Assembly: GCF_002236105.1 (NCBI RefSeq)
Contig: NZ_NIWU01000002.1
Coordinates: forward strand, 744,001 to 808,000
From: Pseudomonas umsongensis
GTDB taxonomy: Bacteria > Pseudomonadota > Gammaproteobacteria > Pseudomonadales > Pseudomonadaceae
Reading direction: 5' to 3'
Length of the DNA: 64,000 bases
Part shown: positions 9,391-17,962 of the stretch, piece by piece
How the letters are laid out: the number at the start of each line of letters is the position of its first letter
Position numbering within the stretch: position 1 is the stretch's first letter
Position numbers and translations under genes: made by a program
The notes under the pieces: model-generated
The model's input: only the letters and a program-made list of their open reading frames with translations
What the model was told of the DNA's origin: nothing
Databases searched by the model: none

Positions 9391-10044
9391 TCAGTTCCAT
9401 ACCAGCACCTGCGCAGGAGTCGGGTTATAGGCATTGCACGGGTTGTTCAGTTGCGGGCAATTGGAGATCAGCACGATCACGTCCATCTCGGCGCGCAGGT
9501 CGACGTATTTGCCCGGTGCGGAGATACCGTCCTCGAAGGTCAGCCCGCCGTCCGCCGTCACCGGTACGTTCATGAAGAAATTGATGTTAGGCCCGATGTC
9601 GCCTTTACCCAGGCGCCCGTCGTGAACGCAGGCGCGCAGGTAGTTGTCGCGGCAACTGTGCATGTAGCGTTTTTCCAGGGCGTAGCGCACGGTGTTGCTT
9701 TCTTGCGCGCAGGCACCACCGAGCGTGTCGTGGCGGCCGCAGGTGTCGGCGATGATCGTCAGCATCGGCTTGCCGAGGTTGGAATACAGCACGCTGCCGG
9801 TGCTCAGGTACACGCTGTTCTGGCGGCGCAACGTGCGTTGCACGTCGTAGCGCTCCCTGGGATTGGCGACGCTGTAGAACAGGGTGTCGACGGCCTGGTT
9901 GCCTTCCAGGTCGAGGATGCGCAGGGTCTGGCCGGCCTTGACCTCCATCAACCAGGGTTCGCCGGCGGGGATGGTGGCGCGGTAGACCGCGGTTTCGGGT
10001 AGCCTGCTCGTAGTAACGTCGGCAGTGGCGATTGCGAGTGACAT
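9391..10044 (-). CDS. DUF1989 protein, urea carboxylase-associated protein 2 / carboxyguanidine deiminase subunit
   Basis: A 217-residue cytoplasmic DUF1989 protein. Conserved features include [15 protein letters not shown] with CGRHD as a likely metal-site segment, and a C-terminal asparagine/cysteine cluster ([13 protein letters not shown]). In guanidine-degrading bacteria, paired DUF1989 proteins (CgdA/CgdB) form a heteromeric deiminase that converts carboxyguanidine to allophanate. The pairing with the next-upstream paralogue and the riboswitch-controlled operon supports that role. Older annotations call it urea amidolyase-associated protein. The assignment to the B rather than the A subunit is a guess from order and length, so no symbol is given. 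Confidence 0.82.
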   Translation of the reverse strand: MSLAIATADVTTSRLPETAVYRATIPAGEPWLMEVKAGQTLRILDLEGNQAVDTLFYSVANPRERYDVQRTLRRQNSVYLSTGSVLYSNLGKPMLTIIADTCGRHDTLGGACAQESNTVRYALEKRYMHSCRDNYLRACVHDGRLGKGDIGPNINFFMNVPVTADGGLTFEDGISAPGKYVDLRAEMDVIVLISNCPQLNNPCNAYNPTPAQVLVWN

Positions 10045-10055
10045 GGCGGCGATCC

Positions 10056-10781
10056 TCAGGCGAACAGACGGTCAGTGTTGATGAAGCCACGCTCGTTTTC
10101 CGGGCGCGAGGTGCGGCAGTGTTCGGCGACGCTGGGGTCGGCGTTCATCCAGCTGAGCTTCAGTGGTTTGGGGGCATATTCCGGCACCGGGTCCATCGGG
10201 TGTTGCAGGGCGGTGAGCACCACCAGGGTGTCCATCGGTGCGTACAACTCGATGTAGTCGCCAGCTTTGGAATTGCCTTCAACGAAGTGAAAGCGCCCGG
10301 CGTCGTCGACGTTCACCCGGCTGAACAGGTTGAGGGTCATCAGCAGGTCGGACAGGCCCAGCCCCCACTTGCCCAGCTCCACCAACAGGTTGTCGGTGCC
10401 GTTGCGGAAGAAGCCATTGCGCAGTTCCTGATAGCGGCCCTGGCCGTATTTTTCGGCCACTTCTTCAGCGCAGAGCACGCCGCCGAGGCTGTCGCTCCAA
10501 CCGCAGGTGTCGGCGGTGATGGCGGCCAGTACGCGGCCCATGTCCGAGTACAGGCAATGGCCGGCGGTGAGCTTGGCGGTGTGTTGGCATTTGAGGCTGT
10601 CGGGCAGGTTCAGGCGTTCGGTTTTTTCGTTGGCGTTGAGCAGCGTCAGGCTGACGTTGGCACCGCCGCGCAGGTCGGTCAGGCGCAGCAGTTGGCCGCG
10701 TTTGAGCACGAAGGAGCGATGGCCGCCGCCGGGTAGCATTTCTTCGGCGAAGGGCGGGAACAGTCGGGTCGAATCAGTCAT
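10056..10781 (-). CDS. DUF1989 protein, urea carboxylase-associated protein 1 / carboxyguanidine deiminase subunit
   Basis: A 241-residue paralogue of the next gene, with 11 bases between them. It starts at [10 protein letters not shown], chosen because this leaves 13 bases from the ABC ATPase stop and a plausible AGGACT ribosome site; a 23-residue longer start would run back into that gene. It shares the DUF1989 landmarks ([23 protein letters not shown]). Together the two proteins would form the carboxyguanidine deiminase step between carboxylase and allophanate hydrolase. The role is inferred from family knowledge and operon context. Confidence 0.82.
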   Translation of the reverse strand: MTDSTRLFPPFAEEMLPGGGHRSFVLKRGQLLRLTDLRGGANVSLTLLNANEKTERLNLPDSLKCQHTAKLTAGHCLYSDMGRVLAAITADTCGWSDSLGGVLCAEEVAEKYGQGRYQELRNGFFRNGTDNLLVELGKWGLGLSDLLMTLNLFSRVNVDDAGRFHFVEGNSKAGDYIELYAPMDTLVVLTALQHPMDPVPEYAPKPLKLSWMNADPSVAEHCRTSRPENERGFINTDRLFA

Positions 10782-10794
10782 TGTGCAAGTCCTC

Positions 10795-11583
10795 TCAAGC
10801 GGTTCTAAGCGCGCCTGCCAGTTGTACTGGCAAGGCATCGACGGCGGCACGGCAGGCGCGGCGGTCGCTGTTCAAAGGGATGTCGTAAGTGATGCGTGCG
10901 CCATAGGCGCCGGGGGCGTGCGGGTCGACGCGGACCTTGTCGAACACCAGCAAGCGGGTGCCGAGGCTGAAACCTTCGGACAGGTCATGGGTGACCATGA
11001 AGACCGTCAATTGGGTCTCGCGCCACAGCTCCAGCAGCAAGGCGTGCATGTCCTTGCGGATGCCCGGATCGAGGGCGCCGAAAGGCTCGTCCAGCAGCAG
11101 CACCCGCGGTTTCATGATCAGCGCCTGGGCGATGGCGAGGCGTTGTTGCATGCCGCCGGACAGTTGCGCCGGGTACTTGTCCAGGGAATGACCGAGGCCG
11201 ACTTTGTGCAGCAGCACCGAAGCCTGTTCGCGGGCAGCTTTTTTGGCACTGCCGAACAACCTGCCCAACAGCGCTGAACGCGGCAGTTCCAGGCCAAGGG
11301 CGACGTTGTCCAGCACGCTCAAGTGCGGGAACACCGAGTAGCGCTGGAACACTACGCCACGGCTGGCGTCCGGTTCGCCCGCCAGTGGTTGACCGTCGAG
11401 GAGAATCTCCCCTCGACTGGCTTTTTCCTGACCGAGCAACAACCGCAGGAAGGTCGATTTACCGCAACCGGAAGCGCCCACCAGGGTGCAGAACTCACCC
11501 TCGTTGACGCTCAGGTTCAGGCCTTCGAGCACCACCTGGTCGGCGTACTGCTGCCAGACATTTTTCACCGTGATGAAACTCAT
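10795..11583 (-). CDS. ABC transporter ATP-binding protein (guanidine/urea-type importer)
   Basis: A 262-residue ATPase of the nitrate/sulfonate/taurine (NitT/TauT) class. It has Walker A GASGCGKST (residues 36-44), signature LSGGMQQR, Walker B VLLLDEPFG and the switch histidine in MVTHDL. It overlaps the permease stop by four bases, which suggests translational coupling. It powers uptake of the substrate bound by the periplasmic protein encoded first in the operon; operon content points to guanidine or a related nitrogen compound. Confidence 0.9.
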   Translation of the reverse strand: MSFITVKNVWQQYADQVVLEGLNLSVNEGEFCTLVGASGCGKSTFLRLLLGQEKASRGEILLDGQPLAGEPDASRGVVFQRYSVFPHLSVLDNVALGLELPRSALLGRLFGSAKKAAREQASVLLHKVGLGHSLDKYPAQLSGGMQQRLAIAQALIMKPRVLLLDEPFGALDPGIRKDMHALLLELWRETQLTVFMVTHDLSEGFSLGTRLLVFDKVRVDPHAPGAYGARITYDIPLNSDRRACRAAVDALPVQLAGALRTA

Positions 11584-12401
11584 GCCCGCGCTCCTTCATA
11601 CCAGGGGAATGCGCGCAGGGTCAGGCGCTTGAGCCCCCAATCCATCAGCCAGGCGAGCAGGGTGATCCACACCACGTACGGCAAAATCACGTCCATCGCC
11701 AGGTAGCGGCGCACCAGGAATATCCGGTAGCCGAGACCGTCAGTGGAGGCGATGGCCTCGGCGGCAATCAGGAACAGCCACGCCGAACCCAGCATCAGGC
11801 GCAGCGAAATCAGCAGGCGCGGCAGCAACTGCGGCAAGACCACCCGCAACATCAGGGTCCAGGTCGATGCCCCGAGGGTCTGGGCCTTGATCAGCAGCTC
11901 AACGGGGATCTCCCGGGCGCGCTGTTCGAGGTCGCGGGCCAGGGCCGGGGTGATGCCGATCACGATCAGCATCACTTTCGACAATTCCCCCAGGCCGAAG
12001 ACAATAAACAGGATCGGCAGGATCGCCAGCGGCGGCACCATCGAAAGCACGGTCAGCAACGGCGACAACGGCGCGCCAAACAATGGCAGGGTGCCCGCAG
12101 CGATGCCCAGGCACAGCCCGGCCAGCGCACTGATGCCCAGGCCGATGGCCAGGCGTCGCAGGCTCGCGGCGCTGTCCTGCCACAGCAGGTATTCGCCGGT
12201 GCGGCTGTCGGCAACGAAGGCCAGGCGCTTGACCGCGTCGCTCATTTGCACGGCGCTGGGCAGCAGTTTGTCGTTGGGGTTGTCCGCCAGGCGCTCGGCC
12301 GAGCCCATGAAGTAGGCGAACAGCAGCAGGGCGAAAGGCAGGATCACCAGCAACAGGCGACTCGGGCGATCCGGGTGGCGATTGATCAGGCGCATGGCCA
12401 A
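11580..12401 (-). CDS. ABC transporter permease (guanidine/urea-type importer)
   Basis: A 273-residue inner-membrane permease with about six membrane segments. The EAA-type loop that docks the ATPase is visible as LLIKAQTLGASTWTLMLRVVLPQ near residues 168-190. A start two codons later (MRLINRHP) is equally possible. It sits between the binding protein (9-base gap) and the ATPase (4-base overlap), completing a standard importer. Confidence 0.88.
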   Translation of the reverse strand: MAMRLINRHPDRPSRLLLVILPFALLLFAYFMGSAERLADNPNDKLLPSAVQMSDAVKRLAFVADSRTGEYLLWQDSAASLRRLAIGLGISALAGLCLGIAAGTLPLFGAPLSPLLTVLSMVPPLAILPILFIVFGLGELSKVMLIVIGITPALARDLEQRAREIPVELLIKAQTLGASTWTLMLRVVLPQLLPRLLISLRLMLGSAWLFLIAAEAIASTDGLGYRIFLVRRYLAMDVILPYVVWITLLAWLMDWGLKRLTLRAFPWYEGARA

Positions 12402-12410
12402 GTCCTCTGG

Positions 12411-13478
12411 TTACAACTTGGCATCGGCAGCCATCTGCACGTAGCTGGGGTCGAAACGCAGCTTGAGGTTGCCCTTGTCGCCGCTGGTCACCCCGTTGGC
12501 GAAGGCCATGCCGACCGCGCTGGTGTCTTTGGCACCTTCACCGAGCAAGCCGTGCTGGAAGGAGAATTCCGCGACCTTGCGCATGGTTTCCGGCAGTTGC
12601 TTGCTGGTGCTGAACGCCAGGGCTTCTTGAGGAGTGGCGAACAATTTGGTGGTGTCCAGTTGCGCCTGGAAACCGGCCAGGTCGGTGCCCGAGGCCTTGG
12701 CCATGTGCTCCAGTGCAGCCTTGCCCGCGGCGTTCTTCGCGTTCATCAACTCGACCACTTCGAACCAGGCGCCAGTCAGCGCCTTGCCCAGGGCGGGGTT
12801 GTCCTTGAGGGTCTGGGAGTTGACCACCATCATGTCCATGATCTCGCCGGGGATCTGGCTGGAATTGAACACCTCGGTCACCCCGGGCTTGGCCTTGATG
12901 TCCGAAAGCATCGGGTTCCAGGTGGTGACGGCGTTGACCTGATCGGTGTTGAAGGCGGCGGCGATATCGGCATCCGAGGTGTTGACCACTTTCAGGTCTT
13001 TCTCGGTGAGGTCCACCGAATCCAGGGCCCTGGCCAGCAGGTAGTGCGACACCGAGAGCTCGACCAGGTTGACGTCCGCCCCCTTGAGGTCGGCGACCTT
13101 CTTGCCTTCGCCCTTGAGCACGATGCCGTCGTTGCCGTTGGAGAAGTCGCTGACGATCAGCGCGGTGCTGTCGACGCCGCCAGCGGCCGGGATGGTCAGC
13201 GCATCCATGTTGGTCATGGTGCAGCCATCGAACTGGCCGGCGGTGTACTGGTTGATCGATTCGACGTAGTCGTTAAGCTGCACCACATCGATCTGGATGC
13301 CGTATTTCTTCGCCCACTTGTCGACGATGCCTTGGCTACCGGCGTATTCCCAAGGCATCCAGCCGGCGTAGATCGTCCAGCAGACGCTGAAGTGGTCTTT
13401 TGGGGCGGCGTGGGACGAGACGCTCACGAGGGCTGCGAAGGCAGCGGCGAAGAGGGCGGGTAAACGATGCTGGGACAT
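12411..13478 (-). CDS. Periplasmic substrate-binding protein of the riboswitch-controlled ABC importer
   Basis: A 355-residue precursor with signal peptide (about residues 1-24, cleavage after SSHA). It belongs to the NitT/TauT binding-protein family often annotated as putative urea ABC transporter substrate-binding protein. The start MSQHRLP at 13478 is set by a GGAGAA ribosome site eight bases upstream; an in-frame start 15 codons earlier would lie within the riboswitch leader. It is first in the operon and directly controlled by the guanidine-I aptamer, so guanidine is the expected ligand, although a related compound cannot be excluded. Confidence 0.88.
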   Translation of the reverse strand: MSQHRLPALFAAAFAALVSVSSHAAPKDHFSVCWTIYAGWMPWEYAGSQGIVDKWAKKYGIQIDVVQLNDYVESINQYTAGQFDGCTMTNMDALTIPAAGGVDSTALIVSDFSNGNDGIVLKGEGKKVADLKGADVNLVELSVSHYLLARALDSVDLTEKDLKVVNTSDADIAAAFNTDQVNAVTTWNPMLSDIKAKPGVTEVFNSSQIPGEIMDMMVVNSQTLKDNPALGKALTGAWFEVVELMNAKNAAGKAALEHMAKASGTDLAGFQAQLDTTKLFATPQEALAFSTSKQLPETMRKVAEFSFQHGLLGEGAKDTSAVGMAFANGVTSGDKGNLKLRFDPSYVQMAADAKL

Positions 13479-13485
13479 GGTGGTT

Positions 13486-13495
13486 CTCCAGTTGA
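13486..13495 (-). promoter_or_regulatory. Ribosome-binding region complementary to the aptamer (proposed switch helix)
   Basis: The mRNA segment UCAACUGGAG, containing the Shine-Dalgarno of the binding-protein gene, is perfectly complementary over ten bases to CUCCAGUUGA in the riboswitch (13579-13570). In the ligand-bound fold that aptamer segment would be tied up in its own hairpin (ACCUC/GAGGU). The two pairings exclude each other, which suggests guanidine frees the ribosome site. Confidence 0.6.
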
Positions 13496-13533
13496 TCAAG
13501 GGCGGACAGGAAGGCAGCAGCACCGCGAACGGT

Positions 13534-13634
13534 GGCTTGTCTCCCGGGCTTTTGTCCCGCCGTGTAACCTCAACTGGAGGTCGCCAACTCTCGGACCAGT
13601 CACTCGCGCTTGCGAGCCGGAACCCTAGTCAGCC
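13534..13634 (-). ncRNA. Guanidine-I riboswitch (ykkC/yxkD class)
   Basis: Read on the minus strand, all conserved blocks of the ykkC RNA occur in order: CUAGGGUUCCG, then a hairpin, ACUGGUCCGAGAG, a second hairpin, and ACACGGCGGGACAAAAGCCC ending GGGAGA. P1 can form from GGCU at 13634-13631 and AGCC at 13537-13534. The aptamer ends about 55 bases before the start codon of the binding-protein gene. Known members of this class bind guanidinium and turn expression on. There is no terminator with a U run in the leader, which fits translational control. Confidence 0.95.
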
Positions 13635-13916
13635 ATTGCAAATTGTGGTGCCGCGAACCTGTGATGACTCCTGCACGTCTTTGCTAAAGCGAGAGACGTG
13701 CCAAGTCGAGCGGAGTGCTCTGGCACGCGGGATTGGTCGATTGGTGATGTAGGAAGACAGTGTGCGCTTGCCTTGCAATGGTGCGCGACTGCACCGCAAT
13801 GGGACGTGCCGGCCGCTGATCCGAAGGTTGCCGGGGCGCTGCACTTGGTCGGGGATAATGAGTCAAAACAGGTGTCAGCCGGCCTGTACCGGCTGTGGGT
13901 CTTTCAGGAGGCCGCC

Positions 13917-14144
13917 ATGTTTCGTCGATTGTTGCTCGGCTGCGTACTCGGCTTGGGCCTGGCCGGTTGTTATTACTATTCCGGTGGTTACGACGTCGCG
14001 TATCCCGCACCTTATTACTATCCCGGTTATTCACCTTATTACTACCACGGCGGCCCGCGCTTTTATGGCGGCTATCGCTATTACTACTGGGGTGGTCACG
14101 CGCCACGTTATTACGGCGGTGGATATCGTCACGGCCACCACTAA
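13917..14144 (+). CDS. Tyrosine/glycine-rich small lipoprotein, copy 1
   Basis: A 75-residue precursor starting MFRRLLLGCVLGLGLAGC, with a lipobox (LAGC) at residues 15-18. The mature part is almost all Tyr, Gly, Pro and His (SPYYYHGG, YYYWGGHA). The start at 13917 has the ribosome site CAGGAGG; an earlier in-frame start lacks one and would bury the signal. It is a predicted lipid-anchored envelope protein of unknown function. The next gene is a related, longer copy. Confidence 0.75.
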   Translation: MFRRLLLGCVLGLGLAGCYYYSGGYDVAYPAPYYYPGYSPYYYHGGPRFYGGYRYYYWGGHAPRYYGGGYRHGHH

Positions 14145-14312
14145 TCAGCGTGTGAATGGATGAAAAACCTTTCATCGGCGAGATGTATCAAGGTGTTGCG
14201 GGAGCGCACGGGATCTTCAATTCGATGTCTGATCTATCGACAGTCGCAGAAACTTTGACTGTCGCCTGCCAGCGTCGCTGGTGTGGCTCACTCGCGGTCC
14301 AGGAGGCCGCCA

Positions 14313-14762
14313 ATGTATCGACGAATTCTTCTGATTGCCGTGTTGGGTTTGTCACTGGGTGGATGCGTAGCTTATTCCGATGGAGGCGGTTACTACGGTT
14401 CAGAGGTCTACTCATCGCCGGCGCCCTATTACGCTGGCGGCAACTCCTACTACTCCAATGGCGGCGGTTACTACACGCCACCGCGCCGGTACTACGCGCC
14501 GCCTGCCCGGTATTACCAACCAACGCCGCGCTATTACCACCAGCCGCGGGTTTATCAACCGGCGCCGCGCTATTACCAGCCGGCTCCCCGTTACTATCAG
14601 TCCCGCCCCGACTACAGGGCGCACCAGAACCAGGGTTGGGACGGTCGCCACAACCGTGGCGGCTGGGACAATGATCATCGTCGCGGGCGAAACGACAATC
14701 ACGATCGCCGAGGCGGCCGCAATGGGCGTGGCGATCACGACGGCCGTGGTAATCACCGCTAA
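14313..14762 (+). CDS. Tyrosine-rich small lipoprotein, copy 2
   Basis: A 149-residue precursor with a lipobox (LGGC, residues 15-18). The tyrosine/proline repeat region has units such as PRYYQPAPRYYQPAP, and the tail (about residues 108-149) is rich in Arg, Asp, Asn, Gly and His. The start at 14313 follows CAGGAGG, spaced as in copy 1, and the two genes share the leader motif CAGGAGGCCGCCA, which suggests tandem duplication. The low-complexity, charged tail could bind polyanions or metal; this is speculation. Function is unknown. Confidence 0.75.
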   Translation: MYRRILLIAVLGLSLGGCVAYSDGGGYYGSEVYSSPAPYYAGGNSYYSNGGGYYTPPRRYYAPPARYYQPTPRYYHQPRVYQPAPRYYQPAPRYYQSRPDYRAHQNQGWDGRHNRGGWDNDHRRGRNDNHDRRGGRNGRGDHDGRGNHR

Positions 14763-14784
14763 TCCGGTTGAAATCCATACCCTC

Positions 14785-14885
14785 CTGTAGGAGCGAGTAT
14801 GCTCGCGATGGACGTCAACGATAACGCGTGCTTAAAGGTTAAACGCGTTGTCAGACGTTTTTCGCGAGCATGCTCGCTCCTACAG
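14785..14885. repeat. REP doublet
   Basis: Inverted arms CTGTAGGAGCGAGTATGCTC and TCGCGAGCATGCTCGCTCCT between convergent genes (lipoprotein copy 2 and the hydratase-family gene). Same class as the copies at 9.2 and 16.8 kb. Confidence 0.88.
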
Positions 14886-14896
14886 AGTCATTTTTT

Positions 14897-16009
14897 TCAG
14901 TACTCTGACAGGTCCGCCAAGGGATGCCGACCTTCCCAGATTTTGTGAAAATGAGCATCCACCACCGCATCCGGCACATTGTTGACGTCCGGCCAATGCC
15001 AGCGAGGTTTCTGATCCTTGTCGATCAATCGCGCACGCACGCCCTCGCTGAATTCCGGATGGCGACAGCAGTTGAGGCTCAGGGTGTATTCCATCTCAAA
15101 GACCTGCGCCAGAGACATATGCCGGGCACGTTTGATCTGCTCCCACACCAGATGCGCGGTCAGCGGCGAGCCTTCGATCAGGTTGCGCGCGGCGCGGTTG
15201 AGCAGCATGTCGGTGTGATCGAGCAGCGTGACAATGGCTTTCCAGGCACAACGCACATCACTGACGTCCAGCAATTCATCGATCTGTTGGCGGCGCGGCA
15301 ACCACTGGGCCTCGGGCATTTGCGCAACGGCTTTCTGCTGCAAGGCCTTGAGCAGGCTGTTGAGCTGCATCGGCGTCTGTTCCTGCCAATTCAATTGCAG
15401 CAGGCCTTCGATTAGTTCCTGCTGCTGCTCGTCGAGCAGGAAACGGTCGGCCAGGTCCAGATCGATCGCGTCGCGACCGTTCATGTGGGCGCCGGTCAGG
15501 CCGAGGAACAAGCCGAGCTTGCCCGGCAGGCGAGACAGGAACCAACTGGCGCCCACGTCCGGATACAGGCCGATACTGATCTCCGGCATCGCCAGTCGAC
15601 TGCTCGGTGTGACAATGCGAATGCTTGCCCCCTGCAACAGGCCCATGCCACCGCCGAGCACATAGCCGTGACCCCAGCAGATCAACGGTTTGGGATAAGT
15701 GTGCAGGCTGAAGTCCAGGCGATATTCGGAGTTGAAGAAGTGCGCGGCCAGCGTCGGCACTTCACCCGGATGGGCCCGGCAGGCCTCGACCAGGCTGCGC
15801 ACTTCACCGCCTGCGCAGAAGGCCTTGATGCCGTTGCCGCGCAGCAGGACGCAAACGATTTGCGGTTCCTTCGCCCAGGCGTCCAACTTGTCGCGCATGG
15901 CATTGATCATCGGCAGGGACAGGGCATTCAACGATTTTTCGGCATCCAGCGTGGCAATGCCAATGCGGGCGCCGTCAGTGCCGGTGAGTTCTTCGAAGTG
16001 CAGATTCAT
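14897..16009 (-). CDS. Enoyl-CoA hydratase/isomerase family protein, probably 3-hydroxyisobutyryl-CoA hydrolase type
   Basis: A 370-residue crotonase-fold protein. The oxyanion-hole segments are visible as KAFCAGGEVRSL (about residue 63) and GYVLGGGMGLLQGA (about 115), and PEISIGLYPDVGASWFLS follows. The length of about 370 and the long C-terminal extension (ECH_2 type) point to the 3-hydroxyisobutyryl-CoA hydrolase subgroup of valine catabolism rather than to a 260-residue enoyl-CoA hydratase. The start at MNLHFEEL was chosen for its GAGGT ribosome site. It stands alone, so the pathway role rests on family only. Confidence 0.78.
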   Translation of the reverse strand: MNLHFEELTGTDGARIGIATLDAEKSLNALSLPMINAMRDKLDAWAKEPQIVCVLLRGNGIKAFCAGGEVRSLVEACRAHPGEVPTLAAHFFNSEYRLDFSLHTYPKPLICWGHGYVLGGGMGLLQGASIRIVTPSSRLAMPEISIGLYPDVGASWFLSRLPGKLGLFLGLTGAHMNGRDAIDLDLADRFLLDEQQQELIEGLLQLNWQEQTPMQLNSLLKALQQKAVAQMPEAQWLPRRQQIDELLDVSDVRCAWKAIVTLLDHTDMLLNRAARNLIEGSPLTAHLVWEQIKRARHMSLAQVFEMEYTLSLNCCRHPEFSEGVRARLIDKDQKPRWHWPDVNNVPDAVVDAHFHKIWEGRHPLADLSEY

Positions 16010-16141
16010 CGTGACCTCGCTCGGGAATTTGAGGGTTAAGTATGATCGCTGTGTGGGAAAGTGCCGGATTGGTGTCAGATCAATTGACAAGCGTGATGGG
16101 CTTTCCTAGGGTGCGCCCCATTGCTTTTGCCGGATATAACC

Positions 16142-16834
16142 ATGACTGCTGACGACCGTATCAAACTCGAACCGAGCTGGAAGGAGGCACTGCGTGCCGA
16201 ATTCGACCAACCCTACATGGCAGAGTTGCGAAAATTCCTCCAGGACGAGCGCGCGGCGGGCAAGGAAATCTATCCGCCGGGCCCGATGATCTTCAACGCG
16301 CTCAATTCCACGCCGCTGGACAAGGTCAAGGTGGTCATTCTTGGCCAGGACCCCTATCACGGCCCCGGCCAGGCCCATGGCCTGTGCTTTTCGGTGCAGC
16401 CGGGCGTCCCGGCGCCGCCGTCGCTGGTCAATATCTATAAAGAGTTGAAGCGCGACCTGAACATCGACATCCCCAATCACGGCTATCTGCAAAGCTGGGC
16501 CGAGCAGGGCGTGTTGATGCTCAATACCACCATGACCGTGGAGCGTGCCAACGCCAATGCGCACAAGGACAAGGGCTGGCAGTTTTTCACCGACCGGATC
16601 ATTGAAGTGGTCAGCCAGCAGCAGCCGCATCTGGTGTTCATGCTGTGGGGCGCCCATGCCCAGAGCAAACAGAAGTTGATCGATGCCACCAAGCACCTGG
16701 TGCTGACCTCGGTGCACCCGTCACCGCTGTCGGCCTATCGTGGCTTCCTCGGGTGCGGGCACTTCAGCCGGACCAACAAGTTTTTGGAGCAGAATGGCGA
16801 GACGCCGATCGAGTGGCGGTTGCCACCGGTTTGA
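16142..16834 (+). CDS. ung: Uracil-DNA glycosylase
   Basis: A 230-residue family-1 UDG. The catalytic water-activating motif GQDPYHG (D70) and the DNA-intercalation loop motif HPSPLS (H192) are intact, as is LLNTTMTV. It removes uracil from DNA to start base-excision repair. The start MTADDRIK at 16142 gives the usual family length; a seven-codon longer start is possible but lacks support. It is divergent from the crotonase-fold gene and stands alone. Confidence 0.95.
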   Translation: MTADDRIKLEPSWKEALRAEFDQPYMAELRKFLQDERAAGKEIYPPGPMIFNALNSTPLDKVKVVILGQDPYHGPGQAHGLCFSVQPGVPAPPSLVNIYKELKRDLNIDIPNHGYLQSWAEQGVLMLNTTMTVERANANAHKDKGWQFFTDRIIEVVSQQQPHLVFMLWGAHAQSKQKLIDATKHLVLTSVHPSPLSAYRGFLGCGHFSRTNKFLEQNGETPIEWRLPPV

Positions 16835-16839
16835 AAGAG

Positions 16840-16905
16840 CTTCGCGAGCAGGCTCGCTCCCACAAGGATCACGCGAACCCTGTGGGAGCGAGCCTGCTCG
16901 CGAAA
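16840..16905. repeat. REP doublet
   Basis: Compact pair, CTTCGCGAGCAGGCTCGCTC then its complement GAGCGAGCCTGCTCGCGAA, between the convergent ung and AbrB-type genes. The stem is long enough to act on both transcripts. Confidence 0.88.
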
Positions 16906-16921
16906 AGGGCAACTCGGTTTA

Positions 16922-17962
16922 TCAGACTGAATTCGGCTGACGGTTCCAATACCTGAACAACGGCTCCGCTAGAAACAACACAAACAGCAACCGCATCACC
17001 TGCATCGCCGTCACCAGCGGCACCGACAGTTGCAAGGTTTCGGCCGTCAGGCTCATCTCGGCAATGCCGCCGGGCATCATGCCCAGGGTCAGCGAGCGCA
17101 AATCCAGGTGGGTCAGCGCACTCAGTCCCAGTGCAGCCGCTGTGGCGATCAGCATGGTCAGCAGCGTGCCGATCAACGTGCGCCCCATGAACGACGGCGC
17201 GCGACGGAAAAACTGCCGATTGAAGTGACAGCCCAGGCCGCTGCCAATCAGCCATTGGCCGATCTGGCTGCCGCCGTTGGGCAAGCCGATATGCAGGTCC
17301 CAGCCGATGCTGACCGCGGCGCTGACCAGCAAGGGCCCGAACAGCCATGGGTTGGGTTGCCGCAGGCGTTCCCAGATCCAGGCCGCCAGCGCTCCCGCCG
17401 GAAACAATAGCGCCAGCCAGCGCCAATCGATGCTGCCGGCGTGGGACATCGGTGCGCCGTCCCCCAGCAGGTATTTGAACGCTGCCGGAACGCAAAGCAC
17501 CACCACCAGCACCCGTAAACTCTGTCCCGCCGCCACCCGACTGAGCACCGCGCCATTGCGCGCGCCAAGGTTGACCATCTCCCCGGAACCGCCCGGCATA
17601 CTGGAAAAAAATGCAGTGGCACGATCTTCGCCGGTGCGACGCATCAGCCAGACACCGACCACCGCCGAGAGGCTGGTGACCAGCGCACCGAAGAAGATCA
17701 GCCCGAAATGACTCAGCACCTGCTCCATCACCACCGGGGTGAAGTGCAGGCCGATACCGATGCCGACGATCCACTGGCCGCACTTGCGGCCGCCAGGGAT
17801 CTCCGCCAGTTGCCAGGGTGTCAGACAGCGCACCAGGATGATCGCCAGCAACGAGCCGACCATCCACGGTAGCGGCCAGCCGACCTGGCTGGCGAGGAAA
17901 CCGCCCAGCAGGCCGACCAGCGGGGTACCCCACCAGGCTTTGAGCGGTGTTCGATCAGACAT
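16922..17962 (-). CDS. AbrB-type membrane protein, probable transport-related
   Basis: A 346-residue hydrophobic protein with about ten membrane segments and two similar halves. The motif GIGLHFTP (about residue 68) and the repeated pattern (SMPGGSGEM near 120 and MMPGGIAEM near 295) are typical of the AbrB/ammonia-monooxygenase-like membrane family, which is unrelated to the AbrB transcription factor. Its start overlaps the end of tctA by eight bases, so it is translationally coupled to the tripartite transporter. The substrate is unknown. Confidence 0.8.
   Translation of the reverse strand: MSDRTPLKAWWGTPLVGLLGGFLASQVGWPLPWMVGSLLAIILVRCLTPWQLAEIPGGRKCGQWIVGIGIGLHFTPVVMEQVLSHFGLIFFGALVTSLSAVVGVWLMRRTGEDRATAFFSSMPGGSGEMVNLGARNGAVLSRVAAGQSLRVLVVVLCVPAAFKYLLGDGAPMSHAGSIDWRWLALLFPAGALAAWIWERLRQPNPWLFGPLLVSAAVSIGWDLHIGLPNGGSQIGQWLIGSGLGCHFNRQFFRRAPSFMGRTLIGTLLTMLIATAAALGLSALTHLDLRSLTLGMMPGGIAEMSLTAETLQLSVPLVTAMQVMRLLFVLFLAEPLFRYWNRQPNSV

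Noticed and set aside
13720..13745. Sigma-54 promoter-like TGGCACG sequence
   Set aside because: The -12 half reads TTGG with the wrong spacing, so it does not meet the TGGCAC-N5-TTGC pattern.
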